Of a DNA stretch of 64,000 nucleotides, positions 34,588-46,182 are shown piece by piece (position 1 is the stretch's first letter; each line of letters starts with the position of its first letter). The notes below the pieces were generated by a model, which was not told the origin of the DNA, did no database searches, and saw nothing but the letters and a program-made list of their open reading frames with translations. The position numbers and the translations under genes are program-made. This stretch comes from Citreimonas salinaria (GTDB lineage: Bacteria; Pseudomonadota; Alphaproteobacteria; Rhodobacterales; Rhodobacteraceae), in NCBI RefSeq assembly GCF_900107235.1, contig NZ_FNPF01000002.1, positions 1-64,000 of the forward strand, given 5' to 3'.

Positions 34588-35373
34588 TCAGGATCGGGTC
34601 AGCGCCGCGAAGAACGGGTCCAGCTGCGCCGCCGCCTCGGCCAGGCCGAAGGGCGGGTTCACCACGAACATCCCCGAGCCGACCATGCGGTGCCCCTCGC
34701 GGACCGGGGGAAAGCGCACCTCGTGCCGCAGGGCGGCCGGGTGGTCGCGTGCCAGCGCCCGCAGCATCGGCGGATGCACCGGGTCGCGCAGGATCGGGTA
34801 CCAAAGCATGACGATGCCCACGTTCCAGGCGCGGGTGATCCGGCCGATATGGCGGGGCAGGTCGGCATAGTCCTGCTTGATCTCCCAGCTGGGGTCGATC
34901 AGCAGCAGGCCCCGGCGCGGGGTGGGCGGGCACAGGCTGTGCGCCAGGTCCAGCCCGTCGGCCCGGTGGACGCGCACGTTGGGCGCCTTCAGCGCGGCCT
35001 CCAGGGCGGCATGCTCGGCCGGGTGAAGCTCGGCCAGGTGGATGCGGTCGGTGTCGCGCAGCAGGTGCCGCGCGATCATGGGAGAGCCGGGATAGGCCGA
35101 GGGCCCGTGCGCCGCCTGCACCGCCGCCAGCGCGCTTGCATAGGGATGGTCGGCGCCGAACCAGTGCTCGGCCCGCGCGACGCCGCCCTCGGCCTCGCCC
35201 GTGCGCCGCGCCTCGGCGCTGTCGAGGTCATAGAGCCCGCGGCCCGCATGGCTTTCGATGTAGCTCAGCGGCTTGTCCTTGCGGGTCAGGTAATCCAGCG
35301 CCGAGGCCAGAAGCGCGTGCTTGTGCACGTCCGCCAGGTTTCCCGCGTGATAGGCGTGCTGGTAGGACAGCAT
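34588..35373 (-). CDS. rlmJ: 23S rRNA (adenine(2030)-N(6))-methyltransferase RlmJ
   Basis: This 261-residue RlmJ-type methyltransferase starts MLSYQHAYHAGNLADVHKHALL, the family signature. The SAM-linked YIESHAGRGLYDL and the N6-adenine catalytic DPSWE (in GLLLIDPSWEIKQDY) are present. RlmJ normally has DPPYE here; the S is a mild variation. It is upstream of repeat copy 2. Confidence 0.9.
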   Translation of the reverse strand: MLSYQHAYHAGNLADVHKHALLASALDYLTRKDKPLSYIESHAGRGLYDLDSAEARRTGEAEGGVARAEHWFGADHPYASALAAVQAAHGPSAYPGSPMIARHLLRDTDRIHLAELHPAEHAALEAALKAPNVRVHRADGLDLAHSLCPPTPRRGLLLIDPSWEIKQDYADLPRHIGRITRAWNVGIVMLWYPILRDPVHPPMLRALARDHPAALRHEVRFPPVREGHRMVGSGMFVVNPPFGLAEAAAQLDPFFAALTRS

Positions 35374-35514
35374 CGCCGGTCACGGCCCCGTGGGGGCCGC
35401 GCGCCTCGGGGCGGGGGCTGATGCGTCGGACTGAGCCACGGCGGAACAGTAGGCGGGCCGCCGCCGGGCATCAAGCGGGCCCGTGCGGATCGTGTGGAGC
35501 ACGAGCATCGGCAT

Positions 35515-35985
35515 TCAGAAAAGCACGACCATCGCCGTCAGCCCTGCAAGCCCGGCCACGCCGACGGCAAGCTGCGGCGGGCGCAGCCGCTCGAAATAGA
35601 GCGGAGCCTCGGCGCGCCGCGCGGCCACCGGGTCGATGGCGGCCATGAGCAGCAGCGCCACCAGGATCAGCGGCAACGCCCAGGCAGCGGGCAGCAGAAG
35701 GGCGACGAAGCCGGCGGAGAACAGTCCGGCGAAGGCCGCCATCTGCGGCCCCGTGGCGCCGCCGGGGGTGCGGAAGCTGAGGCCCCGCCTCACGCCCGAG
35801 AAAAACAGCAGCAGCGCCGCGCCCCAAAGCTGCGCGCCCAGCACCGCCGCCCCGGCAAGGAACGGCGCGGCAAGCGCGACGACGAAGGCCGCGGGAAAGG
35901 GCAGCATCGCGCCGTAGGCGAGAAACGCGTCCATCGGCGGGATGCGCGAGCCTTCGTGCAGGTTGAGGTCACGGCGCGCGGTCAT
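35515..35985 (-). CDS. DUF3429-like integral membrane protein
   Basis: This 156-residue protein has about five hydrophobic spans, the first near 22-42 (FLAYGAMLPFPAAFVVALAA), with GAALLLFFSGVRRGLSF as the most family-like stretch. It resembles DUF3429 membrane proteins. An alternative start at the internal methionine (MDAFLAYG) is possible. Function unknown. Confidence 0.6.
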   Translation of the reverse strand: MTARRDLNLHEGSRIPPMDAFLAYGAMLPFPAAFVVALAAPFLAGAAVLGAQLWGAALLLFFSGVRRGLSFRTPGGATGPQMAAFAGLFSAGFVALLLPAAWALPLILVALLLMAAIDPVAARRAEAPLYFERLRPPQLAVGVAGLAGLTAMVVLF

Positions 35986-36037
35986 GGTCTGCGAACGGCG
36001 ACGCCGTCGCCGGAGTTCCGGATTTCCGACGCCCCGG

Positions 36038-37681
<1,644 letters not shown>

Positions 37682-37849
37682 TTGGGCGAACCCCGTGATT
37701 TTTAAGGATAATCGGACCTGAAATCAGGCCACCCGCCGCCCGGTTGGCGGCAGCATCACGGGATTTGATCCGTAGAGGATTCGGACAATGTTGTCCAGCC
37801 GGCCGCAAGATGCTGTTGCGGCCGCCGGTTGTATCCCGAGGGGTTGTGA

Positions 37850-38215
37850 CTAGTCGGCGCGCGGCACCAGCGGTGCGTCCGGATCGACGTCCGAAGGCGG
37901 TGGCAGAAGCGCGTCGGTGTCCAGCGCGTCGGGCTCGGCAGTGTCGGCGAGGGGCGCCTGACCGCCCACGCGGTCCATGACCGACGTGCCGTCCGCGTCG
38001 CGCGCCGCTAGGATCGTCAGCGCCAGCGAGATCGCCATGAAGGCGATGCCGAACAGCCACGTCAGCTTGGTCAGGGCGGTCGCCCCCGCGCGCTGGCCTG
38101 CCGGGCCGCCGCCTCCGCCCATTCCCAGACCGCCGCCTTCCGAGCGCTGCAGCAGCACCACGCCCACGAGTGCGAGCGCGAGAAGGAGAAGCACGATGAG
38201 AAGGACGTTTTCCAT
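37850..38215 (-). CDS. secG: preprotein translocase subunit SecG
   Basis: This 121-residue SecG has two membrane spans (about 3-23 and 52-71) with the intervening QRSEGGGLGMGGGGG loop, as in the family. The C-terminal tail of about 45 residues is acidic and proline-rich (DALLPPPSDVDPDAPLVP). It is divergent from purA across a 198-base region in which I saw no clear promoter. Confidence 0.9.
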   Translation of the reverse strand: MENVLLIVLLLLALALVGVVLLQRSEGGGLGMGGGGGPAGQRAGATALTKLTWLFGIAFMAISLALTILAARDADGTSVMDRVGGQAPLADTAEPDALDTDALLPPPSDVDPDAPLVPRAD

Positions 38216-38413
38216 GAGGACCTGCGGTGCGAAGGGCGTTGGCGCGGTGTCTATGCCAAGCGCGCAGGCCGCGCAACCGTGTGCGGCGCTTTCGGCGGCG
38301 CCTTGGGGCAGGCGGATGGGCGGACCGCGGACGCGAGCGCGTTTCGCGGGTTTCGCGCGCCGTGCCGCACCGCTATAGGGGGCACGTTTGGACCGGCATG
38401 AAAGGGTGGTCGC

Positions 38414-39709
38414 ATGGCTAACGTGGTCGTCGTGGGCGCGCAATGGGGCGACGAGGGCAAGGGCAAGATCGTCGACTGGCTGTCGAGCCGGGCGGACGTG
38501 ATCTGCCGCTTCCAGGGCGGGCACAATGCCGGCCACACGCTGGTGATCGACGGGACGGTCTACAAGCTGAACGCGCTGCCCTCGGGCGTGGTGCGGACGG
38601 GCAAGCTGTCGGTGATCGGCAACGGCGTGGTGCTGGACCCGTGGCACCTGATCTCGGAGATCGAGGCGATCCGCGCGAAGGGCGTCGAGATCACGCCCGA
38701 GACGCTGATGATCGCTGAGAACACGCCGCTGATCCTGCCTATACACGGCGAGCTGGACCGTGCGCGTGAAGGGGCGGCCTCGGCCGGGACCAAGATCGGC
38801 ACCACCGGCCGCGGCATCGGCCCGGCCTATGAGGACAAGGTCGGCCGGCGCGCGGTGCGCGTGGCGGACCTGGCGGACGAGGCGACGCTGGAGGCGCGGA
38901 TCGACCGCGCGCTGCAGCACCACGACCCGCTGCGCCGGGGCCTCGGGATCGAGCCGGTGGACCGCGACGCGCTGCTGGCAGGGCTGAAGGAGATAGCCGC
39001 GCAGATCCTGCCCTATGCCGGTCCGGTCTGGAAGGTGCTCAACGAGCGCCGCCGCGCCGGCCACCGCATCCTGTTCGAGGGCGCGCAGGGCGCGCTGCTG
39101 GACATCGACTTCGGCACCTATCCCTTCGTCACCTCGTCCAACGTGATCGCCGGGCAGGCCGCCACCGGAACCGGTGTCGGGCCGGACGCGATCGATTTCA
39201 CCCTGGGCATCGTCAAGGCCTACACGACCCGCGTGGGCGAGGGGCCGTTCCCGACCGAGCTGCACGATGCCGACGGCGAACGGCTGGGGACGCGCGGGCG
39301 TGAATTCGGCACGGTGACCGGCCGCAAGCGCCGCTGCGGCTGGTTCGACGCGGTGCTGGTGCGCCAGACCTGCGCGACCAGCGGCGTGAAGGGCATCGCG
39401 CTGACCAAGCTGGACGTGCTGGACGGGTTCGAGCGGCTGAAGATCTGCGTCGGCTACGACCTAGACGGGAAGCGTCTGGATTACCTGCCCTTCGCCGCCG
39501 ACGAGCAGGCCCGCTGCACCCCCGTCTACGAAGAGATGGAAGGCTGGAGCGAATCCACCGAGGGCGCGCGCTCCTGGGCGGATCTTCCCGGCGCGGCGAT
39601 CAAGTATGTTCGGCGGGTCGAGGAGCTGATCGGCTGTCCCGTGGCGCTGCTGTCCACCTCGCCCGAGCGCGACGACACGATCCTTGTCACCGATCCCTTT
39701 GCGGACTAG
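38414..39709 (+). CDS. purA: adenylosuccinate synthetase
   Basis: This 431-residue GTP-dependent enzyme links IMP and aspartate on the way to AMP. It has [16 protein letters not shown] at the N-terminus, [21 protein letters not shown] and the loop [30 protein letters not shown]. It is full length. The DUF2842 gene follows after 10 bases. Confidence 0.97.
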   Translation: MANVVVVGAQWGDEGKGKIVDWLSSRADVICRFQGGHNAGHTLVIDGTVYKLNALPSGVVRTGKLSVIGNGVVLDPWHLISEIEAIRAKGVEITPETLMIAENTPLILPIHGELDRAREGAASAGTKIGTTGRGIGPAYEDKVGRRAVRVADLADEATLEARIDRALQHHDPLRRGLGIEPVDRDALLAGLKEIAAQILPYAGPVWKVLNERRRAGHRILFEGAQGALLDIDFGTYPFVTSSNVIAGQAATGTGVGPDAIDFTLGIVKAYTTRVGEGPFPTELHDADGERLGTRGREFGTVTGRKRRCGWFDAVLVRQTCATSGVKGIALTKLDVLDGFERLKICVGYDLDGKRLDYLPFAADEQARCTPVYEEMEGWSESTEGARSWADLPGAAIKYVRRVEELIGCPVALLSTSPERDDTILVTDPFAD

Positions 39710-39719
39710 CTGGCAAGCC

Positions 39720-39950
39720 ATGGCATTGGGATACAAGGCACGCAAACGCTGGGCGCTGGTCGTCCTGCTGGTCGGCCTGCCGGTCTACGTGGTGGCGGCG
39801 GTTACGGTGATGACGTGGCTGGACCGGCCGCCGATCTGGCTCGAACTGCTGGTCTACATCGCCTTGGGCGTCCTCTGGGCGCTTCCCTTCCGCTTCGTTT
39901 TCCGAGGCGTGGGGCAGCCCGATCCCGACACGCGCCGCGACGAAGACTGA
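39720..39950 (+). CDS. DUF2842-like small membrane protein
   Basis: This 76-residue protein has two membrane spans (about 12-33 and 42-62) and a short hydrophilic tail, matching the DUF2842 pattern (KARKRWALVVLLVGLPVYVV...LPFRFVFRGVGQPDP). It follows purA by 10 bases and may be co-transcribed. Function unknown. Confidence 0.7.
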   Translation: MALGYKARKRWALVVLLVGLPVYVVAAVTVMTWLDRPPIWLELLVYIALGVLWALPFRFVFRGVGQPDPDTRRDED

Positions 39951-39980
39951 CAGTATAGCCAACGGCCTTCCGATGCCGTC

Positions 39981-42488
39981 TCAGCTTGCCTGGCGAGCCT
40001 TGGGTTGGAACCCGATGCGTTCGGAGGCCGTGAACCGGCCGCCGCGCGTCTTCTCGATCTTTCCGTCCCGCAGCAGGCGGCCGAAGCTGCGCAGCCGCTC
40101 CTCGCGCGTGGCGGTGCCGTCCTCGACGCGCTGAAGGACGGTCATCAGTTGCGGGCGCGAGAACTGGTCGCGCCCCTCGACGAAGGCCATGTACGCGGCC
40201 GCCGCCTCGAGAAGGTCAGGCAGCTGCGTGGCGCCGACCGAGGCCGCATAATCGGCAAATCCGCTCCCCGCATCGTCCTGGGGGTCGGAGCCGGGAAGCG
40301 GCCCGATGTCGTCGGCGATGCTGACGCGGCGCGGGCGCACCGGCTGGGAGGGCGCGTCGTCCACATGCTGTTGCGCCGCCAGCTGCAGCGGCGCCGCCGC
40401 GGGTTCGGCCGACGGCCGCTCCGTGCGGATCGTGCGTAGCACCTTCGGACGGCGGGGACGCACCACCTTTGCGAGGTCTTCGCGATAGCGCGCCGTCTCG
40501 GCGTCGGTGTCGTCTGGTTGCAGCGCCCGGTCCGCCCGCGTTGCGGCGACCGCGGCGCGCAGATGGGCGATGGCGCTGCGCCGGCGGTTGCCCTCGGGCT
40601 CGTCGAGTTGCGAATCCGTCTGCGCCAGAAGCCGCGACGCATCAGTGTCACCCACCAAGTTTTCGGTCAGCATGGCACGCGCGGGGCTTGCCAGGCGCAC
40701 GGCCTTGCGCGCGCCGGCGGATGCCCGGGCGAGGAAATTGTCATCGGCCCCGTCGTGTTCGTCACTGCGGGTATCTTCGGAAGGCTCGCTGGCGTGCTCG
40801 GCGTCGATGTTTTCCTCGGAAGGCTCTCCGTCCTCCTCGGGCAGGATCGGATTGTCGAGCCGGAACGGAGTCTTGGCGGGGGTTGTGCCGGTCGAGGCCT
40901 GAAGCTCGGCGCGCACGGCCGCCAGCTCCCGGGCAAGATCCTCTTCTTCCTCGGCGGGCAGGCTGCTTTCCGCGCGAAGCCGGTCGGAGAGCGCGCCCAG
41001 AAGAGGCGGGCGCGCGTGATCGTGCGGCTCCTCCGCCTGCGTAAGGTCGGCCGCCTCGGACAAGGCGTCCCCGGCGTCGTCGCATTCGGTCTCGGCGCGG
41101 GCATCCGCGGCCCAGGCATCGCTTTCCAACTGCGCGCCGTCCGCGGCGAACGCGTGGCGGTCTTTGGGATCCTCTGGCGTCACGTCTTCGCGGACGGGGA
41201 CGGCTTTGCCGTCTTCCGCAGCGCCTTCCACGGAGGCGCCTGCACCACCGTTCGCGATCGTGTCGTCGCCACGCTCGCCCCGGACGGGCGCGGCCGTATC
41301 GTCAGGTTGCGCGCCAGTGCTTTCGGTGCCATGCGCATCGGCCGTGTCGGCTTGCACGGGCTCAGGCACCTCGGATTCAGTCGGTCGCGCGTCCGGGGAA
41401 GGCCGGTCTTGCGGCGCGCTCCCGGTGCTGGCCTCGGGAATGCTATCAGCCACGGCGGCTTCGGAAACATCCGGCTCGGCCGAAGCCGTGGAGGTCGGAT
41501 CAACGGCCGTGCGCCCGAGCTCGGGCGTCCATGCATCGACGCTCTGTGGCCAGGACGCCGTCAGGCATTCGCCATCGTCCGACCGCTGCGCGGCAGTGGT
41601 GTCGTCGCAGTCGAAGGTGGCGGGGGCCCCTTCGGAGACGGGGCTGGCAGTCTCCCCGGACGACGCGCCGATCGGGGCGTCCGACGCAGTGTCGCACGGT
41701 CCCGTGGCCGCGTCCGGCGCGGACAAGGAATGGCCGTCGTCTTCGTGCCGGGCGCTGTCCGATGCCGCGCTCTGCGCGTGGGCGACGGCCTGTTCGGCGC
41801 TGGCATAGGGGGCGCAGCCAAGGTCCTGCGCCGCATCCTCGCCAGATACTTGCGCGACGTGGGCATGTGCCGTGTGATGGGCATCCGCGGCGGCGGCGTG
41901 ACCCTCGGGATCAGCGGCTTCGCGAGGTGGCGCACCGACCACGGCGCGGATACGCGCCAGTTTCGCGGCGATCGGATCGTCCGCTTCCTCCGCGCTTGGC
42001 GCGGCAGCGTCGGCCGGCTCTTCGCAGGGGGTGGCCAGTGGATCGGCCGGCGGCAAATCCGTTTCGTCCGAACCTGCGTCGTCCGAACCATCCTCGCAAC
42101 CATCCTCGCATTCGGCCGCGACACTATCGCTGCGCGGCGGCGCGTCGCCGTCGCCGGCGCTGTCTGCGCTGCCGTGGCCTGCAGGCCCGGCCGGCACCGC
42201 GCCGGCAGCGCTCACCGCATCCGCGGGCAGGGCCGCCTGCCTGGTCGGGGCCGCGCGCACCGTCAGGTGCCCGTCGCGCAGATCGGACGCCAGTTGGCGG
42301 CGCAGCATCTCCTCGGCCAGGTCCGGATCGAAACGCGGTGGCTCGGCTCCGAAAAAGCGGTCGGTCTTGACCACGTGGCGGAAGAAGTGCGTGGCATCCT
42401 TCACGGCGCCCAACGGATCCTCGAACCCCTCCGCCGTGCAGGAGAAGGTGCCGTACTTGACCGTCAGGATCTTGCTTGAGCCGCCCAT
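39981..42488 (-). CDS. large acidic, mostly disordered protein with conserved ends
   Basis: This 835-residue protein has an N-terminal block of about 75 residues (ILTVKYGTFSCTAEGFEDP...THFFRHVVKTDRFFGAEPPRFD). I recognise this block from a conserved Rhodobacteraceae family of unknown function, sometimes labelled CheA-like. A central region of about 450 residues dominated by Asp, Glu, Ala, Ser and Pro has no predicted fold. The C-terminal part is basic and ordered (KVVRPRRPKVLRTIRTERPS, then LPDLLEAAAAYMAFVEGRDQFSRPQLMTVLQRV...). The ends look folded and tethered by a disordered linker. It is convergent with the DUF2842 gene. Function unknown. Confidence 0.75.
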   Translation of the reverse strand: MGGSSKILTVKYGTFSCTAEGFEDPLGAVKDATHFFRHVVKTDRFFGAEPPRFDPDLAEEMLRRQLASDLRDGHLTVRAAPTRQAALPADAVSAAGAVPAGPAGHGSADSAGDGDAPPRSDSVAAECEDGCEDGSDDAGSDETDLPPADPLATPCEEPADAAAPSAEEADDPIAAKLARIRAVVGAPPREAADPEGHAAAADAHHTAHAHVAQVSGEDAAQDLGCAPYASAEQAVAHAQSAASDSARHEDDGHSLSAPDAATGPCDTASDAPIGASSGETASPVSEGAPATFDCDDTTAAQRSDDGECLTASWPQSVDAWTPELGRTAVDPTSTASAEPDVSEAAVADSIPEASTGSAPQDRPSPDARPTESEVPEPVQADTADAHGTESTGAQPDDTAAPVRGERGDDTIANGGAGASVEGAAEDGKAVPVREDVTPEDPKDRHAFAADGAQLESDAWAADARAETECDDAGDALSEAADLTQAEEPHDHARPPLLGALSDRLRAESSLPAEEEEDLARELAAVRAELQASTGTTPAKTPFRLDNPILPEEDGEPSEENIDAEHASEPSEDTRSDEHDGADDNFLARASAGARKAVRLASPARAMLTENLVGDTDASRLLAQTDSQLDEPEGNRRRSAIAHLRAAVAATRADRALQPDDTDAETARYREDLAKVVRPRRPKVLRTIRTERPSAEPAAAPLQLAAQQHVDDAPSQPVRPRRVSIADDIGPLPGSDPQDDAGSGFADYAASVGATQLPDLLEAAAAYMAFVEGRDQFSRPQLMTVLQRVEDGTATREERLRSFGRLLRDGKIEKTRGGRFTASERIGFQPKARQAS

Positions 42489-42622
42489 GAGCTGCCTTTT
42501 AATGCGAGGTCAGGCAACGTTTACCACGACTGCCACGTCGAAAGCTGACCGATTCCTTGTTCCGAAGCGTATCATTTGATGGCCGGATTGTGTTCTGTAT
42601 CGGCATCCGCGATTAACGCGCC

Positions 42623-43309
42623 ATGAAAGCGCCAATTGTATCCAGCGCGGCGCCGGTCCTTCTGGTCGGCGGCGGACCCACCGACCCGGACGCGTTGCGC
42701 GCCGCGCTGGACGACTGTCCGGTGCGCGTGGCCGCCGACAGCGGTGCGCTCGCTCTGCTGGCGATGGACGTGATCCCCGACGCAGTGATCGGGGACATGG
42801 ACTCGTTGCCGGACCTTGGCCTGGCTCGGATGCCGGCGCGGCTGGTGCACCGGATCGCCGAGCAGGATAGCACGGATTTCGACAAGGCGCTGCGCAACAT
42901 TGATGCGCCGCTGGTGTTCGCGCACGGCTTTCTCGGCGCGCGGCTGGACCACCAGCTTGCAGTGCTGAGCGTGCTGGCGCGGCGGCCCGAGCGGCGCTGC
43001 ATCCTGGTGGGACGGCCCGACGTGGCGGTCCTGGCGCCGCCGGCGCTGGCGTTGGACTTGCAGGCGGGCACGCGAGTCTCGTTGTTTCCCATGGCGCGGG
43101 TGACGGGGCAATCGGAGGGGCTGCGCTGGCCGATCGACGGCCTGGTCCTTGCCCCCGACGGCGTGATCGGCACCTCGAACGAGGTTTCAGGGCCGGTTCG
43201 GCTGGAATTCGACGCGCCGGGCATGGTTCTGATCCTGCCGGCGACGGAGTTGCCGGCCCTGCAGGCGGCGCTGGGCGATCAGACTCTGGGATGGCCCGCA
43301 CGGGTTTGA
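42623..43309 (+). CDS. thiamine diphosphokinase
   Basis: This 228-residue enzyme transfers pyrophosphate from ATP to thiamine. Motifs are VLLVGGGPTDPDALRAAL, VAADSGALALLAMDVIPDAVIGDMDSL and the Asp-rich EQDSTDFDKALRNI, followed by HGFLGARLDHQLAVL and a beta-rich thiamine-binding domain. No thi riboswitch is visible upstream. It is divergent from the disordered-protein gene. Confidence 0.88.
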   Translation: MKAPIVSSAAPVLLVGGGPTDPDALRAALDDCPVRVAADSGALALLAMDVIPDAVIGDMDSLPDLGLARMPARLVHRIAEQDSTDFDKALRNIDAPLVFAHGFLGARLDHQLAVLSVLARRPERRCILVGRPDVAVLAPPALALDLQAGTRVSLFPMARVTGQSEGLRWPIDGLVLAPDGVIGTSNEVSGPVRLEFDAPGMVLILPATELPALQAALGDQTLGWPARV

Positions 43310-43382
43310 TGAGGGTCGGTGTCGGCTCTCGCCCTCCCTGCGGGATGGCATCGCCCGCCCGCCGACCCGCAGGCCGCGCAAG

Positions 43383-44312
43383 TCATGGCAGGATCGACAG
43401 CCAGAACCACGCGGTAAGGACCGACAAGGCCGTGGCGACCAGCACGCTGGACGCCGCCACGCGACGCGCGCGGCCGTACATGTTGGCGAAGACGTACGAA
43501 TTGATGCCCGGCGCCATCGCGGCCGTGATCACGGCCGAACGGAAGGCGTCGCGCGACAGGCTCGTCAGGGTGCCCAGCGTCCAGGTGATCGTCGGGTGCA
43601 TGATCAGCGTGACGACGCAGATGAACGCAATGATCCGTCCGTCGCCCTGGGGGCGGTACCGGTAGAGCACGCCGCCCATGCCGAACAGCGCCGCGGGCAG
43701 GGCGGTGCGCACGATCATGTCGATCGCGTCCGTCACCGGCACGGGCAGGGCGAGGCCGGTCAGGTTCGCGGCCAGCCCCAGGAGGATGCCGATCACCAGC
43801 GCGTTGCGGAACATCGCGCGCGCCACGGTGCCGGGCAGTTCCCGCGCCGGGCGCCCGCGGGCGCGGACGATCTCCATCGCGGTGATGCCGATGCCGTAGC
43901 AGAAGGGTGAATGCATCGCGATGATGATGTAGTTCGCCTGAAGCGAATCCGGGCCGTAGGCGCGTTCGGTCAGCGCGAGGCCCATCATCAGCGAGTTGGC
44001 GAAGAGGCAGCAGAAGCCGATGGCGACGCTGTCCTCCCAGTCGCGGCCGAAGAGATACCGCGCGCCCAGGAGCCCGACTGCAAAGCCGGCGGCCGAGCCG
44101 GTGTAGAAGCTGAACAGGATCGCCCAGTCGAAGTCGCCGCCCGGGTCGAGCGTCCAGATCGCGCGGAACAGCAGGATGGGGATCGCGAAGTTCTGCGTGA
44201 AGGCCATCAGCCCGTCGATCGTGTCCTCGCCCAGCAGGCCGCGCCAGACGGTCGCGTAGCCGGCGCCGATCACCAGGAAGACCGGCAGGATGACGTCGAT
44301 CAGCGCCTGCAT
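43383..44312 (-). CDS. AEC family transporter (auxin efflux carrier-like)
   Basis: The protein has about 309 residues and around ten membrane spans with the two-half AEC arrangement. It has VILPVFLVIGAGYATVWRG at the start and the helix-break segments in TQNFAIPILLFRAIW and ALPAALFGMGGVLYRY. The ATG at 44312 (MQALIDVILP) is preferred over 44327 because it places the first span normally. The substrate is probably a small carboxylate, but is not known. Confidence 0.82.
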   Translation of the reverse strand: MQALIDVILPVFLVIGAGYATVWRGLLGEDTIDGLMAFTQNFAIPILLFRAIWTLDPGGDFDWAILFSFYTGSAAGFAVGLLGARYLFGRDWEDSVAIGFCCLFANSLMMGLALTERAYGPDSLQANYIIIAMHSPFCYGIGITAMEIVRARGRPARELPGTVARAMFRNALVIGILLGLAANLTGLALPVPVTDAIDMIVRTALPAALFGMGGVLYRYRPQGDGRIIAFICVVTLIMHPTITWTLGTLTSLSRDAFRSAVITAAMAPGINSYVFANMYGRARRVAASSVLVATALSVLTAWFWLSILP

Positions 44313-44390
44313 GTCGCGCAAGCGCAAGGCAGCAGGCGGGGGCCCCTCGCGGGTATGCTTTCAGGCCGAAGAGGCGCGGCGGCGGAGCGC

Positions 44391-45188
44391 TCAGAGCGCA
44401 TAGCGAACGACCAGCCCGTCATGGGCGGGGGTGACATGGTCCGGCGTTTCCGCCTCGACCGTCGCGTAGTCGAGGTCGATGTGCATGTTGGTCAGGATGG
44501 CGCGGCGGGGCGCGGCGCGGGCGATCCATTCGAGCGCCAGGTCCAGGTGCGCATGGGTCGGATGCGGCTTGCGGCGCAGGGCGTCCAGGATCCAGCAGTC
44601 AAGGTCCTGCAGGTGGTCCCATGCCTCGTCGGGGATGGTGATGACGTCCGGCAGGTAGGCGAGGTCGCGGATGCGGAAGCCGAGCGCGTCAATGCTGCCG
44701 TGGTTGACCTTGAACGGCGTCAGCATGACGGCGCCGCCGGCGCCGTCGATCGTGACCGGCCCGTCGATCGTGTGCAGGTCGAGGATCGGCGGGTAGGGCG
44801 AATCCGCGGGCTGGATAAACGCGTAGCCGAAGCGCGAGATCAGGTCGTTCTGCGTGTCGCCGTCGGCCCAGACACGCAGGCGACGCTTCATGTTGAAGAC
44901 GATCTGGCGCAGGTCGTCCAGCCCGTGCACGTGGTCGGCATGGCTGTGCGTCCAGATCACCGCGTCGAGCTCGCCCACTCCCGCATCCAGCAGCTGCTGG
45001 CGCATGTCGGGTGTGGTGTCGATCAGCACGCGGGTGGTGCCCGCGTCGCCTTCCTGCTCGACCAGGAGCGAACAGCGCCGCCGAGTGTTCCGCGGATCCT
45101 CCGGGTCGCATTCGCCCCAGTGGCCGCCCAGCCGCGGCACGCCGCCCGACGATCCGCAGCCCAGGATGGTGAAGCGCAGCTCGGTCAT
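44391..45188 (-). CDS. MBL-fold metallo-hydrolase, PhnP-like
   Basis: This 265-residue metallo-beta-lactamase-fold enzyme has ILGCGSSGGVPRLGGHWG, the metal motif THSHADHVHGLDDLRQ, VNHGSIDALGFRI, and a final THAHLDLALEW...NMHIDLDY. It resembles PhnP-type cyclic phosphodiesterases. It begins inside the tatD stop (ATGA overlap), so the two form a unit. Confidence 0.85.
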   Translation of the reverse strand: MTELRFTILGCGSSGGVPRLGGHWGECDPEDPRNTRRRCSLLVEQEGDAGTTRVLIDTTPDMRQQLLDAGVGELDAVIWTHSHADHVHGLDDLRQIVFNMKRRLRVWADGDTQNDLISRFGYAFIQPADSPYPPILDLHTIDGPVTIDGAGGAVMLTPFKVNHGSIDALGFRIRDLAYLPDVITIPDEAWDHLQDLDCWILDALRRKPHPTHAHLDLALEWIARAAPRRAILTNMHIDLDYATVEAETPDHVTPAHDGLVVRYAL

Positions 45189-45979
45189 GCGGGAGCCCAC
45201 GCGGCGGCCTTCGAGAACAGCCGGTCGAAGTTCGCCTCGGTTGCGGCGGCGAAGTCCTCGTAGGTCAGGCCGAAGGCCTCGGCGCCGACCTTGGCGGTGT
45301 GCACGGTGTAGGCGGGCTCGTTGCGCTTGCCGCGATGGGGCGGCGGCGCGAGGTACGGGCTGTCTGTCTCGACCAGGATACGGTTGAGCGGTGCGGCGGA
45401 GAAGATCGCGCGCAGCTCCTTCGACTTCGGGAAGGCGGCGATGCCGGACATCGACAGGTAGAAGCCCATGTCCAGCGCGGCGCGCGCCAGGGCTTCGCCG
45501 GAGGAGAAGCAGTGCATCACGCAGCTGTAGGGCCTGGCTTCGTAGCCTTCGCGCAGGATGCGGGCCATGTCGTCGTCGGCGTCGCGGGCGTGGATGATGA
45601 GCGGCAGGCCGGTCTCCTGCGCCGCCTCGATGTGGATGCGCAGGCTTTGCCGCTGCACCTCGGCCGTGTCGGCGGTGTAGTGGTAGTCGAGCCCGGTCTC
45701 GCCGATGCCTACCATCTTGGGGTGCTTGGCCAGCGCGACGAGCTGGTCGGCGGTTGCCATCGGCTCCTCGGCCGCGGACATGGGATGCGTGCCGGCGGCG
45801 TAGAAGACGGGTTCGTTGGCTTCGGCGATGGCGCGCACGGCGGGTTCGTTGCGCAGGCGGGTGCAGATGGTGACCATGCGGTGCACGCCGGCCTCGCGCG
45901 CGCGGGCGACGACTTCGGAGCGCGTGTCGTCGAAGTCCGGAAAGTCCAGGTGGCAGTGGCTGTCGGTGATGGTCTTCAT
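45185..45979 (-). CDS. TatD family DNase/hydrolase
   Basis: This 264-residue TIM-barrel metal-dependent hydrolase has the HCHLDFPDFD motif, IGETGLDYHY, LPLIIHARDADDDM, YSCVMHCFSSG and ILVETDSPYLAPPPHRGKRNEP. It is probably a 3'-5' exonuclease involved in DNA quality control. The ATG at 45979 begins at the family N-terminus (MKTITDSHCHLDF). It is divergent from the dcw cluster. Confidence 0.92.
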   Translation of the reverse strand: MKTITDSHCHLDFPDFDDTRSEVVARAREAGVHRMVTICTRLRNEPAVRAIAEANEPVFYAAGTHPMSAAEEPMATADQLVALAKHPKMVGIGETGLDYHYTADTAEVQRQSLRIHIEAAQETGLPLIIHARDADDDMARILREGYEARPYSCVMHCFSSGEALARAALDMGFYLSMSGIAAFPKSKELRAIFSAAPLNRILVETDSPYLAPPPHRGKRNEPAYTVHTAKVGAEAFGLTYEDFAAATEANFDRLFSKAAAWAPA

Positions 45980-46112
45980 GGGCGCCTCTCTTGTCTTGGC
46001 GAGGTATCGGCGCCGGCGAACGGGGTCAAGGCGCGGCCGGATGGACGCGACCGGGCGGGATAGGTTCCCGGAACGACGGCATCTGAGCACGGGAATTCAC
46101 GCCACCCTACGG

Positions 46113-46182
46113 AATCAAGATGCTTCGTCGGTGGCCTTTGGCGCGGATTGAGGTGGATTCGGCGCAGAGATTCGCGGGATTC
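46113..46182. promoter_or_regulatory. cluster of four GANTC (CcrM) methylation sites
   Basis: GAATC at 46113-46117 and GATTC at 46156-46160, 46169-46173 and 46178-46182. Four sites in 70 bases is well above the roughly one per few hundred expected at this GC content. In alphaproteobacteria GANTC is methylated by CcrM and read by cell-cycle regulators such as GcrA; that link here is inference. Confidence 0.4.

Noticed and set aside
40518-42479. 653-residue plus-strand open frame opposite the disordered protein
   Set aside because: Considered because the minus-strand protein is low complexity. The minus frame has recognisable conserved ends and ends that fit neighbours; the plus frame is Gly/Arg-rich without motifs.
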